Shown here: positions 52,187-60,443 of the stretch, in pieces
Layout: each line of letters starts with the position of its first letter
Numbering within the stretch: position 1 is the stretch's first letter
NCBI GenBank assembly: GCA_008680965.1
Contig: NAKE01000001.1
Location: 1,364,001-1,428,000, forward strand
From: Collinsella aerofaciens
Lineage (GTDB): Bacteria > Actinomycetota > Coriobacteriia > Coriobacteriales > Coriobacteriaceae
DNA: 64,000 bases
Direction of reading: 5' to 3'
Notes under the pieces: model-generated
What the model saw: only the letters and a program-made list of their open reading frames with translations
The model's database searches: none
Told to the model about the DNA's origin: nothing
Program-made: the position numbers and the translations under genes

Positions 52187-52996
52187 CTATTCGGTGAGCT
52201 CGGGGCCCTCGCCGGGCACGTATGCCTCGGCGCCCTCGACGCGGTTGATTTGAATGGTTCCAAAGATCTCGTCCTGGCTCAGCGTAAGCGAGCCGCGTTT
52301 GGCGAGCTCGAGCATGGCCAGGAAGGTGACGACGAGCTGCTCGGTGGTGGCGTCGCCGTCCAACAGTTCGCGGAAAGTGCAGGTTTGGTGCGCCATGGTA
52401 AAGCGATCGACCGAGGCCACGGTCAGGTCGAGCGGCACACGATGCGGTGCCACGTGCTCGGCCTCCAGCAGGAAGGTTTGGCGCTTGCCATCCAGGTCGG
52501 CGCAGATGACGGCGAGGCCACGCAGGGTGATGCCGGCCAGGTAGTCGGGCATAAGGTCTAGGAACTCGGGGTCGGGGCCGGCTACGCGCGGATGCATGCG
52601 GCTTTCGGCCTGCATGCGGGCGCCAAGGGCAGCCGCCGCTCCCTTAAACTGCTTGTAGGCAATCAGGCGCTGGATCAGGACCTCGCGCAAAGCGTCGCCG
52701 TCGAGCGCACTGAGTTCCTCGAGGTCTTCGTCGTCCTCGTCATCGTCTTCTGTCTTGCGCGGGGCCTCCTGGGGCACCAGCGAGGCGGCCTTGATGTCCA
52801 AAAGGGTTGCCGCAACCAGTAAAAAGTCGCTCGCCACGTCCAGGTCCAGCGCCTCGATGCGCTCGGCCTCGGCCAGATATTGCTCGGCCACCTCGCTGAT
52901 CGAGATGGCGCCGATATCAACTTTTTGGCGGGTTACCAGCTGCAGCAGCAGGTCGAACGGTCCGCTGTAGACCTGTGTCGACACGCGATACGACAT
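52187..52996 (-). CDS. scpA: Segregation and condensation protein ScpA
   Basis: 269-residue kleisin that bridges SMC heads and binds ScpB. N-terminal helix region YRVSTQVYSGPFDLLLQLVT and the KVDIGAISISEVAEQYL motif are typical. An acidic insert with DDDEDDEDLEEL occurs near 125. AAAGGAGG precedes the ATG. scpB follows after 12 bases. Confidence 0.94.
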   Translation of the reverse strand: MSYRVSTQVYSGPFDLLLQLVTRQKVDIGAISISEVAEQYLAEAERIEALDLDVASDFLLVAATLLDIKAASLVPQEAPRKTEDDDEDDEDLEELSALDGDALREVLIQRLIAYKQFKGAAAALGARMQAESRMHPRVAGPDPEFLDLMPDYLAGITLRGLAVICADLDGKRQTFLLEAEHVAPHRVPLDLTVASVDRFTMAHQTCTFRELLDGDATTEQLVVTFLAMLELAKRGSLTLSQDEIFGTIQINRVEGAEAYVPGEGPELTE

Positions 52997-53080
52997 CTTC
53001 GACCTCCTTTGACGGCGCCTTCGCGGCGCGGTTTGGGTGCATGTTGCGACCGTTTTGCACGGTCGACCTGTAAGTTTACC

Positions 53081-53764
53081 TTAGATGCCGGCGATTGCGA
53101 AGTTAAGCAGCCACTCGGCCAGCGGATACACGGTAACGTCGAAATACCGGCCGATCACGTCGATGCCGGTCCACATGGGCAGCAGGTACAGCACCAGGAT
53201 GAGGATGGGCATGGCGTATTGCTGCAGGCGGTAGTAGTTAGCGAGCGCCTTGCCCTTGAGGAAGGGCACGATGATCGATGAGCCGTCGAGCGGCGGGATC
53301 GGGATGAGGTTAAAGAACGCGAGCGACAGATTGACCACGATAAACGTGGCACCGAAGTTCATGATTTGGGAGGCTACGGCAAAGGACATGCTGGTGTAGA
53401 GGTTGCCGTATGTCGCGTGCATGAGGGCGGCTGCGAGACACGCGAGCGCGATGTTCGATACAGGACCGGCCGCGCTCACCAGGACCTCGTCGCGCTTGGG
53501 GTGCTTGAGGTTGTTGAGGTAGACGGGCACGGGCTTGGCGAAGGCGAACACCGGACCGCCGGCGGCAAGCATCAGCAGCGGCAAGATGACGGTGCCGAAC
53601 GGGTCGATGTGGTTGAGCGGGTTGAGCGAGACGCGGCCGCGCGAGCGCGCCGTTTTGTCGCCGAGCGCCCAGGCCGCGGCGGCGTGCGCACTCTCGTGGA
53701 TGACGATGCCAACGATGACGGCGACAGCGCTGGCGACCAGGTTCATAAGGTAGCTGCTGGACAT
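53081..53764 (-). CDS. M50 site-2-protease-like membrane peptidase
   Basis: 227 residues, about five membrane helices. Zinc motif HESAH (about 23-27, HExxH) and the third ligand in NLIPIPPLDGS (about 150-160, normally NxxPxPxLDG). These short M50 proteins (rseP-related, YwhC-like) are often next to scpAB, as here, with unknown substrates. GGGGAG precedes the ATG. Confidence 0.92.
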   Translation of the reverse strand: MSSSYLMNLVASAVAVIVGIVIHESAHAAAAWALGDKTARSRGRVSLNPLNHIDPFGTVILPLLMLAAGGPVFAFAKPVPVYLNNLKHPKRDEVLVSAAGPVSNIALACLAAALMHATYGNLYTSMSFAVASQIMNFGATFIVVNLSLAFFNLIPIPPLDGSSIIVPFLKGKALANYYRLQQYAMPILILVLYLLPMWTGIDVIGRYFDVTVYPLAEWLLNFAIAGI

Positions 53765-53773
53765 GTCACTCCC

Positions 53774-54070
53774 CTAGCGAACGCGACGCGAGGCGCGCGT
53801 GAGCAGGTAGTCGGCCACAAAGAGGATGACGGCCACGATGGCGTAATCCAGGCGGAACACCCCGCCGAAGGGCGATGTGATGACGCCATAACCGGCGATG
53901 GCGCTCGGCAACGCACGCGAAAGCTCAACGACAAAGCCCACGATCTGCAGCTTGGCGGTGAGGCCGCTAAAGCACAGCAGCACGGTTATCGCGCTCATAA
54001 AGATGCCGCAGATGCGACAGGCGATGGCGATGATGCTCATCGCCACGGCAGCGGCCTTACGAGAGTTCAC
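53774..54070 (-). CDS. Small membrane protein, unknown
   Basis: 98 residues from GTG 54070 (AGGAGA upstream), overlapping the end of the ABC-F gene by 14 bases. Two clear membrane segments (IIAIACRICGIFMSAITVLL and YAIVAVILFVADYLL). Ends in Arg-rich TRASRRVR. No family recognised; its overlap with the ABC-F gene supports real translation. Confidence 0.65.
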   Translation of the reverse strand: MNSRKAAAVAMSIIAIACRICGIFMSAITVLLCFSGLTAKLQIVGFVVELSRALPSAIAGYGVITSPFGGVFRLDYAIVAVILFVADYLLTRASRRVR

Positions 54071-56093
54071 GCGTGGTCTCCTCTTCGATCTGGGTGGAAA
54101 GCTCCAGCCATTCGTCCTCGAGCTTGGGCAGCTCTTGCTTAAGGCCGTTATATTCCCCCAGCGCGGCGTTGAACTTGTCTTGATCGGCATAAAGCTCTTC
54201 GCTTGCCATCAATTCCATAAGCTCGTCATAGCGGGCACGCTTTTTGTCCAGCTCTGCCTCGATCTTTTTGAGCTGGTTGCGCACGCCCTTGAGCTTTTTG
54301 TTGAGCGCGGCGCGAGCCTGGGCCTCGGCGCGCTTTTGCTCCTTGGTCTTTTTGCCCTCGGCAGGCTTGGGAGCCGCGGCTGGGCTGCTGGCCTGGGCGG
54401 CGTTGGCGGGCTTAGTGCTCCTGCTTGCCTCCGGCGCGCTCTCCCCTGCCGTCTCGGCGGCGGCGCGGGCTGCGAGGTCCTCGCGCTTGAAGAGGTAGTA
54501 GTCGTAGTCGCCGTCATAGACCGTGACCTTACCGTCGCGGATGTCGATGATGCGGTTTGCCACGGCACGCACCAGGTGCTCGTCGTGGCTGATCAGCACG
54601 ATGGTGCCGGGAAAGTTTTGCAGGGCGTTCTCGAGCATGTCCACCGAGTCGATGTCCAGGTGGTTGGTGGGCTCGTCCAGGCACAGGAGTGCCTCGGGGG
54701 CCACGAGCATCTTGGCGAGCGCCAGGCGCGCCTTTTCGCCACCAGAGAGGACGCGTACCTGCTTTTCGATTGAATCGTTATCGCTAAACAGGAAAGCTCC
54801 CAGTAGGCTGCGCTGCTGCGGCACAGTCCACTTGGGCGTGACGCTGTCGATCTCTTGCAAGACGGTGTTGGACTCGGTCATGCCCTCGAGCGCGTGCTGG
54901 GCATAGTAGGCGACGCCGACGTTGGTGCCCAGGTCGCGGGTGCCAGTGGTGGGCGGCTCCAGGCCGGCGAGGATCTTCATGAGGGTGGACTTGCCGGCGC
55001 CGTTAGGGCCGACGAGCGCCACGTGCTCGCCGCGGTAGAGCTTGAGGTCGATGTCGCTGTAGATGTGCTTGTTGCCGTAAGACTTGGAAACGCCCTCCAG
55101 GCCCACGACCATATCGCCGGAGCGCGGCGGGTCGGGGAACTTAAAGTCGATGTGCTTGTGGCCCTCGGGCAGGATGACGAGTTCCTTTTTGATCTGCTCG
55201 ATCTTGCGGATGCGCTCCTGCGCCTGGGCGGCCTTGGTGGGCTTGTAGCGGAACTTGTCGACGAAGACCTGCATGTGGGCGATGTCGCGCTCCTGGGCAG
55301 CGCGCTTGGCGCGCATCTGCTCCAGGTTGTCCTCGCGCTGCTTGAGGTAGCTGCTGTAGTTGCCGGTGTAGGTGGTTACGCGGCGGTTCTCGAGCGCGGC
55401 GACGTGGTCGACGCAGGCGTCCATAAAGGCGCGGTCGTGGCTGACGATGAGCACGGCGCCGTCGTAGTTGGCGATAAAGCCGCGCAGCCACTGGACGCTT
55501 TCGAGGTCCAGGTGGTTGGTGGGCTCGTCAAGTAGCAGTAGGTCGGGGTGGCGCAGGAAGAGCTTGGCCAGCGCGATGCGCATCTGCCAGCCGCCCGAGA
55601 ACTCGGAGCATGGGCGTTCAAAGTCGGTAACTTTGAAGCCCAGGCCGGACAGGATCTTGCGCGCGTTGCTCTCGAGCTCGTAGCCGCCCAGGTGCTCAAA
55701 GCGGTCCTGGACCTGGCCGTACTCGTTAAGGAGTGCGTCGACGTCCTTGCCCTGCTCGGAGAGCTCGGTGATCTGGGCCTGCAGCTCGTTGGCACGCTCG
55801 CCCATGCGGCGGATTTCCTTGGCGGCGGCCATGACCTCGGCAAGGATGGTGGTGTCCTTTTGCTCCAGGTTGGTTTCTTGCTCTAGGTAGCCCACCTGGC
55901 AGTCCTTGGCGTACTGGACCTGACCGGCGTCGGGGCTATCGATGCCCATGATGATCTTAAGCATGGTGGTTTTGCCGGCGCCGTTGGGTCCCACGAGCGC
56001 AAAGCGCTCGCCGGGGTTGATCTGGAAGGACGCGCCGCTAAAGAGGACGCGCGCGCCGAAGCTTTTTTCGATCTTGTCGACCAGGAGGATCAT
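54057..56093 (-). CDS. ABC-F family ATPase
   Basis: 678 residues, soluble. Two ABC domains: Walker A GPNGAGKTTM (about 35) with signature FSGGWQMRIA, and GPNGAGKSTL (about 360) with signature LSGGEKARLA. A P-site-interacting linker (about 240-320) lies between. An Ala/Ser/Lys-rich segment and a C-terminal coiled coil (about 590-678) follow. ABC-F proteins act on the ribosome, relieving stalling or protecting from antibiotics. Closest in plan to YdiF/Uup types. Its first 25 bases also occur in the duplicated segment at 57018. Confidence 0.9.
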   Translation of the reverse strand: MILLVDKIEKSFGARVLFSGASFQINPGERFALVGPNGAGKTTMLKIIMGIDSPDAGQVQYAKDCQVGYLEQETNLEQKDTTILAEVMAAAKEIRRMGERANELQAQITELSEQGKDVDALLNEYGQVQDRFEHLGGYELESNARKILSGLGFKVTDFERPCSEFSGGWQMRIALAKLFLRHPDLLLLDEPTNHLDLESVQWLRGFIANYDGAVLIVSHDRAFMDACVDHVAALENRRVTTYTGNYSSYLKQREDNLEQMRAKRAAQERDIAHMQVFVDKFRYKPTKAAQAQERIRKIEQIKKELVILPEGHKHIDFKFPDPPRSGDMVVGLEGVSKSYGNKHIYSDIDLKLYRGEHVALVGPNGAGKSTLMKILAGLEPPTTGTRDLGTNVGVAYYAQHALEGMTESNTVLQEIDSVTPKWTVPQQRSLLGAFLFSDNDSIEKQVRVLSGGEKARLALAKMLVAPEALLCLDEPTNHLDIDSVDMLENALQNFPGTIVLISHDEHLVRAVANRIIDIRDGKVTVYDGDYDYYLFKREDLAARAAAETAGESAPEASRSTKPANAAQASSPAAAPKPAEGKKTKEQKRAEAQARAALNKKLKGVRNQLKKIEAELDKKRARYDELMELMASEELYADQDKFNAALGEYNGLKQELPKLEDEWLELSTQIEEETTRELS

Positions 56094-56123
56094 GGTGCCG
56101 CCTTTGACCTTGTGTGCCTATAT

Positions 56124-56153
56124 GAAAAAAGGCCCCAACTTGCGTTGAGGCCT
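56124..56153 (-). terminator. Terminator of tRNA-Ala copy 1
   Basis: 10-bp stem with one G-T pair (56130-56139 with 56144-56153) and 4-base loop, then six T on the minus strand. Confidence 0.85.
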
Positions 56154-56168
56154 CATTCAATGCTCGGG

Positions 56169-56241
56169 TGGAGACGAGGGGGATCGAACCCCTGACCTCT
56201 TGACTGCCAGTCAAGCGCTCTCCCAGCTGAGCTACGCCCCC
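56169..56241 (-). tRNA. tRNA-Ala (anticodon GGC), copy 1
   Basis: 73 bases; CCA not encoded (CCC follows the discriminator A). Acceptor GGGGGCG with CGTCTCC (two G-T pairs), anticodon loop CTGGCAG, T loop TTCGATC. Reads GCC/GCU. Confidence 0.93.
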
Positions 56242-56325
56242 GTGCGAAGAAGTACTATACGGGAACTCCCCCGCCGATGCAAGGACAATTTCGGAAAAAC
56301 TTTCGCGGGCCCCGGCGCGGGTGCG

Positions 56326-56419
56326 CGGGCATCGCGGGCCCCTCGGCCCCAGGCGGGCCCGCGATGCCCGGCCATGCCCGCGGGGCGCGCCCCGCGGGCG
56401 GGCGGCAGCGCCGCCCGCC
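56326..56419. repeat. GC-rich hairpin array
   Basis: Three consecutive near-perfect palindromes, almost pure G+C: 16-bp arms 56326-56341 and 56355-56370; a 22-bp perfect palindrome 56377-56398; 10-bp arms 56397-56406 and 56410-56419 around AGC. No supported gene. Lies between the tRNA-Ala copies. Confidence 0.75.
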
Positions 56420-56456
56420 TTCCCGGCTCCAGCCCGGTCGCCGCCCGGGGACCTCC

Positions 56457-56619
56457 CGCCACGAAACCGGCCCATCTACTACGTTCGGCCGGCACCGCCC
56501 GACCATGCAGGCTTGGGCAAAAATAAAACCGCAGGTAGACGGCCCGCTGTTTTCGCTAAACACCGGGTATGGTCGAGGGGCCGGGGTCAAACGTAGTAGA
56601 TGGTCCGGTTTCGTGGCGG
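56457..56619. repeat. Long inverted repeat around a 59-base centre
   Basis: 29-bp arms 56457-56485 and 56591-56619 are complementary with one mismatch and contain CCATCTACTACGTT. Weaker pairing continues inward to 56508 and 56568. The centre has no open frame of interest. Resembles a small non-autonomous foldback element. Confidence 0.75.
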
Positions 56620-56786
56620 CAGCGTCGAGGGCAGCCGGCACGGATGCATGGATGTGAACAAACAAACTTATTTGCGGGCAGGTAATGTTGTCATCAAGCA
56701 GAAACCGACCAGTGTTTATACATTTGGCTGTGGTGGATAGTGGCGGATAGCCAGAAGAAACACGAGGATTCGAGGAGGAATAGCCA

Positions 56787-56832
56787 ATAGAAAAGCGGTT
56801 CCCCTGATTGACTGAATATCAGGGGAACCGCT
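56787..56832 (-). terminator. Terminator of tRNA-Met
   Basis: 15-bp stem (56794-56808 with 56818-56832), 9-base loop, followed on the minus strand by TTTTCTATT. Confidence 0.85.
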
Positions 56833-56841
56833 GGTAGATAG

Positions 56842-56917
56842 TGGTGGGCCCTCCGGGATTCGAACCCAGAACCCAGGGATTATGAGTCCCCTGCGCTAAC
56901 CGTTGCGCCAAGAGCCC
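56842..56917 (-). tRNA. tRNA with CAT anticodon (elongator Met, or Ile2)
   Basis: 76 bases with encoded CCA. Acceptor GGGCTCT/AGGGCCC, anticodon loop CTCATAA. It is not an initiator, since G1 is paired to C72. Elongator Met and lysidine-modified Ile cannot be separated with certainty from sequence alone. Confidence 0.88.
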
Positions 56918-57072
56918 TTTTAGTTAGTGGCTGTGATAGTAATGGCGGCTATCCATTTGCATTAGTTTCACACCACGAGGAAGAATACTACCATGCACGC
57001 GACGGTCGTTCAACGCACGATCTTGTCGACCAGGAGGATCATGGCGCCGCCTTTGACCTTGTGTGCCTATAT

Positions 57073-57102
57073 GAAAAAAGGCCCCAACTTGCGTTGAGGC
57101 CT
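57073..57102 (-). terminator. Terminator of tRNA-Ala copy 2
   Basis: Same hairpin as at 56124-56153, inside the duplicated segment. Confidence 0.85.
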
Positions 57103-57117
57103 CATTCAATACTCGGG

Positions 57118-57190
57118 TGGAGACGAGGGGGATCGAACCCCTGACCTCTTGACTGCCAGTCAAGCGCTCTCCCAGCTGAGCTACGCCCCC
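57118..57190 (-). tRNA. tRNA-Ala (anticodon GGC), copy 2
   Basis: The mature 73-base tRNA is identical to copy 1 as far as read by eye; differences start outside it. CCA not encoded. Confidence 0.93.
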
Positions 57191-57251
57191 GTGCAAACAA
57201 GTACTATACGGGAACTCGGACGGCGATGCAAGGACAATTTTGGAAAAACTT

Positions 57252-57520
57252 CCCGCGGCGATACCGCCCACCTTCATTATGACCGGATTCACAATCACGA
57301 TATCCCCGTAGCAGACCTTTTGCCCCGCTATGGTTTTCGCAGCTGCGGTAAGCGGCGTTAAGTCATTGACATATACATAGCAAGGCAAAGATCGGCCGAA
57401 GACATTAGGCGATTATATACATTTGTAGGAATTGTGAAGGGGTCATATTCAATAAAAAAGGAGACCCCATTTTAATAAAGTTACAAAATTTGGTGTCACT
57501 TTTGGTGTCACCCTTGGTGT
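57252..57520. other. Spacer with short repeats and a coding-like fragment
   Basis: A leftward frame from TTG 57388 reads VNDLTPLTAAAKTIAGQKVC then YGDIVIVNPVIMKVGG before running into the duplicated tRNA segment. It looks like the broken start or middle of a protein gene; family not recognised. The segment 57488-57520 has repeated TTTGGTGTCAC, TTTGGTGTCAC and CTTGGTGTTA. Confidence 0.4.
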
Positions 57521-57556
57521 TAAAAAGAAAAAAGCCAGAGGCTTAACACCTCTGAC
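57521..57556 (-). terminator. Terminator of tRNA-Val
   Basis: 8-bp stem (57534-57541 with 57549-57556), 7-base loop, followed on the minus strand by TTTTTTCTTTTT. Confidence 0.82.
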
Positions 57557-57568
57557 CTGTGCTTTAGA

Positions 57569-57643
57569 TGGTGGGCGATACAAGATTCGAACTTGTGACC
57601 CCATCCGTGTGAAGGATATGCTCTACCCCTGAGCCAATCGCCC
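57569..57643 (-). tRNA. tRNA-Val (anticodon CAC)
   Basis: 75 bases with encoded CCA. Acceptor GGGCGAT/ATCGCCC, anticodon loop TTCACAC, T loop TTCGAAT. Reads GUG. Confidence 0.93.
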
Positions 57644-57781
57644 GTCGCCTTTCGGCAAAAGAGATACTATCATAGCCGCGCGTGGTTTACCAAGAACTTT
57701 TTGCCCCCGATTTTAAATTCGTGGGCGCTGGCTGCTCTGGCGGAGTCCAAATAAACAGCAAACCCGCAGCTTAACGAGCCC

Positions 57782-58456
57782 TTACCGCTTGATCCACGAG
57801 GTCTCGGGGCGGCAGATGAGTCGTGCTTTGTTGTAGGCCATATCGAGCGTGAGGCAGGTGCGCGCGGCGTAGAAGCCGTCCTCGCGTTGGATGGTCAGCG
57901 CCAGTTCGGGCTTGTCGCCGGTTGTGCACAGTGGAAGCAGCAGTTGAATCCGTCCACCGTAGAACTGCGGCACGGCGAGCGTGTAGTTTGCGGCGGCGCG
58001 GCGGGCGGCCTCGACGACGGCGCCCTCAAAGGCGCGGCGCAGCAGCAGTGAGTTACCCTCCCCCATCAGGCTGGCGGGGATACGCGTGAGGTTTTCCTCG
58101 TCGCCCAGGATGTGGTCGATGTTGGAGCGGATCGGCAAGCGGTAGTCAAAGACCAGCTCGGAGGGGTCCTCGGCAAAGCGCACGCGGCACGGCAGGTACT
58201 CGAACGAGACCAGCATGGGGTCGCTTTCCTTAAAAAAGCCCTTCAAAAACCAGCGCTGGCGCGCGTCGGGCCTGGTGTTGGGCTCAAACAGGCCGTAGAT
58301 GGTCTCGTAACGGCGCGTGTACAGGCCGGTGTTGAACAGGCAACGGTCGTCGTCGAACACCAGCGGCAGGTTGGACGGCGCGGTCTGGTCTACCCCCGCA
58401 CTTCCGGAATATAGGCATTTTAGCAGCGATCTGAGGTGCCCTCGGGCACCATGCAA
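57782..58456 (-). pseudogene. DUF3825 protein, 5' end missing
   Basis: From about 58395 leftward the frame reads a DUF3825 domain (RCLFNTGLYTRRYETIYGLF, then RWFLKGFFKESD) to a normal-looking end. The first residues of the longest frame (from 58456) look unrelated and proteins with this domain usually have an extra N-terminal region. So the gene seems cut at about 58395. The function of the family is unknown. A shortened product from an internal start is possible. Confidence 0.6.
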
Positions 58457-58601
58457 CAGGGTGCAACGCTCAAAATCTACATTGCAAGAAGTAGGTTCTC
58501 CTTGAGCTCGTCACGTTCGGCCAGAGAACTGGACGCGCTTTTGTCCGGTATGGCGAACATCCTTGGCACAATCCCAACGAGCGACGCGGTAAAGTCGTCA
58601 T

Positions 58602-58646
58602 TTCTGACCATTTTACTAACCACCATGGTTAGAAAAATGGTCAGAA
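58602..58646. repeat. 45-bp palindrome
   Basis: 21-base arms 58602-58622 and 58626-58646 pair with one mismatch around CCA. It lies just before the AlbA_2-type remnant. A leftward frame of 49 codons starts inside it (58477-58626, ending KENLLLAM) but no family is recognised. Confidence 0.75.
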
Positions 58647-58655
58647 TATGGGTAG

Positions 58656-59618
58656 GAGACACGAAAGATCCCCTTCGGCGCGCCGCAGATACAGACCCTG
58701 AAGATAACCTCATCGGACGGTCTCTACACAAACCTCGGCCTGCTCCTGTCCGACCAGTGCCTGCACACCGTCAAAGCGGCCGTTTTCGAGGGGACGGACC
58801 AGAGTGTGTTCAAGGATCGCCGGGAGTTCTCCGGGTCCCTCATGCGACAGCTCGACGAGGCCTACGACTACATCGACTTCCACAACCGGACCCATGCCAC
58901 TTTCCAAAAGCTGCTGCGCGTCGACACCAGGGACTACCCGGAGGTCGCCGTGCGCGAGGCCTTGCTGAACTCGCTCGTGCACAGGGACTACTCCTTCCGC
59001 GCCAGCACGCTGATCAGCGTCTACGACGACAGGATCGAGTTCGTGTCAGTCGGCGGCCTTCTGCCCGGCTTGGAGCTGGAGGATTTGATGATGGGCATCT
59101 CTGCCTGCCGGAACTCGCATCTCGCCAACGTCTTCTATCGCCTGCAGCTCATCGAGGCATACGGCACGGGGATGAGGAAGATCATGGGGGCCTACGCGGA
59201 TGCGGCCTCTCAGCCGCAAATCATGGCCACGAACAACGCATTCAAAATCGTTCTGCCCAACATGAACTTCGCAGCAACGGCAGCGGAAACGCCCGCGTCA
59301 AACAGCAAGCAGGCACCCGCTGCTTCCCATTCCCGAGAGGACGAGATCCTGCGGTTCTTGGCAGAGCACCCCTCAATTACCCGAAGGGAAGCGCGGGCGT
59401 TGCTCGGGATCGGCCAGTCCACGGCCGGCCGCATACTGAAAGAGATGGTGGATAGGGGGCAAATCGCAACGCACAGCGGGGTCGCACATTGCGATACGAA
59501 TTGGCGTAACGATGTGTCTCTGAGGCAATTGCCCACTTTGCGTTCCGTCCGGGCGGGCATAACAAAAGCGAGCCGCGACCACTTCCCCTGCTTTGGGAAA
59601 CATAAAACTTGCTTTTAA
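58656..59618 (+). pseudogene. AlbA_2/HATPase_c_4-type regulator remnant
   Basis: Family sequence begins at 58656 (KIPFGAPQIQTLKITSSDGL), just after an in-frame TAG, so the N-terminal AlbA_2 DNA-binding domain is mostly gone. What remains is the HATPase_c_4 part (VREALLNSLVHRDYS; YDDRIEFVSVGGLLPG; EAYGTGMRKIM) and a C-terminal winged helix (TRREARALLGIGQSTAGRIL). Near 59480 a lost base would explain why the usual end RYELA and stop (59507-59509) lie in another frame. Translation from GTG 58806 would give 270 residues. Confidence 0.65.
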
Positions 59619-59645
59619 TCGGTTGCGCGCGAGATTAATTGCGCC

Positions 59646-60443
59646 TCATCCTTTTTCTCGGGGGCAATCATCGAACTTAAGGTGGCGCATCGGGGCCATG
59701 GAATTAAAGAACTTATCGTCAAAGTAGTCGAGTAGAAACTCTGGAAAAGCCGACAACACAAACACCGAACCGTCCTCGCTCCGCATCCTTTTCTCCTCTC
59801 GAAAAATCGCATCGACCGTAACCAGCTCCCGATAAGTCCCAAATGAAACCTCATCGAGATCAAGCAGGCATTTGCATCTCAATACGAAGGCAGCGATTGC
59901 GTCTTTCCATTGGAGAAGCTCCATGTGCTTCCCCACGTTAACGTTTCCCTCCCCCGAGATCTTTTTATATTGAGCGATTTCAGAGTTGTCAACAAAACAG
60001 CCTGAATGCGCCTGGCACTGCCCCGCGCGATAATCGTACAGCGCCTCGACCATCGGGTAGCTTATATAGAGCTTTCCGCTCTCGTGTTCGTTATCGAATG
60101 CGAGGAGCATTGCCTCCACAAGGGCATCGGACTCGCATCCAGGCGCATTGTTTTGATGGGAGTCGTAGTCAAAGAAGAGAAAGACCTCATCAACAGAATC
60201 CCGCTCCACGCCCTCTAGACATTTTGCAGCAGAAGGCACCGTTTCCCTCAGCACCTCCACAACATCCAGATCGAAGTCCTCCTCTGCAAGCCGTTCGTAG
60301 AGCATATAGATGTTCTACGCCGCTGGCAGACAGATCACCCTCAGGTCATCTCTCCCTTTCAGAAAAAGCTCTTTCATCTTCTCCGCAAAGCGCAGGTCGC
60401 GCGACTCCCCTTCAACGATGAAAAGCGTGACCGGGCTAGCCAT
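59646..60443 (-). pseudogene. TOPRIM-domain protein, interrupted by in-frame TAG
   Basis: 265 codons from ATG 60443. Codon 43 is TAG (60315-60317); the rest is a single frame. TOPRIM features lie on both sides: Glu in TLFIVEGESRD (about 6-16) before it, and the Asp pair in VFLFFDYDSH (about 86-95) after it. The C-terminal half (about 100-265) is unassigned. Partner of the ATPase upstream, whose end it overlaps by 8 bases. Restart at ATG 60305 would make 219 residues without the TOPRIM Glu. Resembles the nuclease half of PARIS or RloAB-type pairs. Confidence 0.7.

Larger units (their letters stand above)
56069..56302. repeat. 234-bp direct repeat, copy 1 (ABC-F 5' end, terminator, tRNA-Ala)
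   Basis: Matches 57018-57251 at an offset of 949 bases with few differences. It includes the first codons of the ABC-F gene, a tRNA terminator and tRNA-Ala. This copy is the original, since it is joined to the complete ABC-F gene. Confidence 0.92.
57018..57251. repeat. 234-bp direct repeat, copy 2
   Basis: Second copy of 56069-56302. Carries a truncated start of the ABC-F gene (about eight codons), a terminator and a second tRNA-Ala. Sequence on both sides differs from copy 1, so it is a segmental duplication. Confidence 0.92.
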
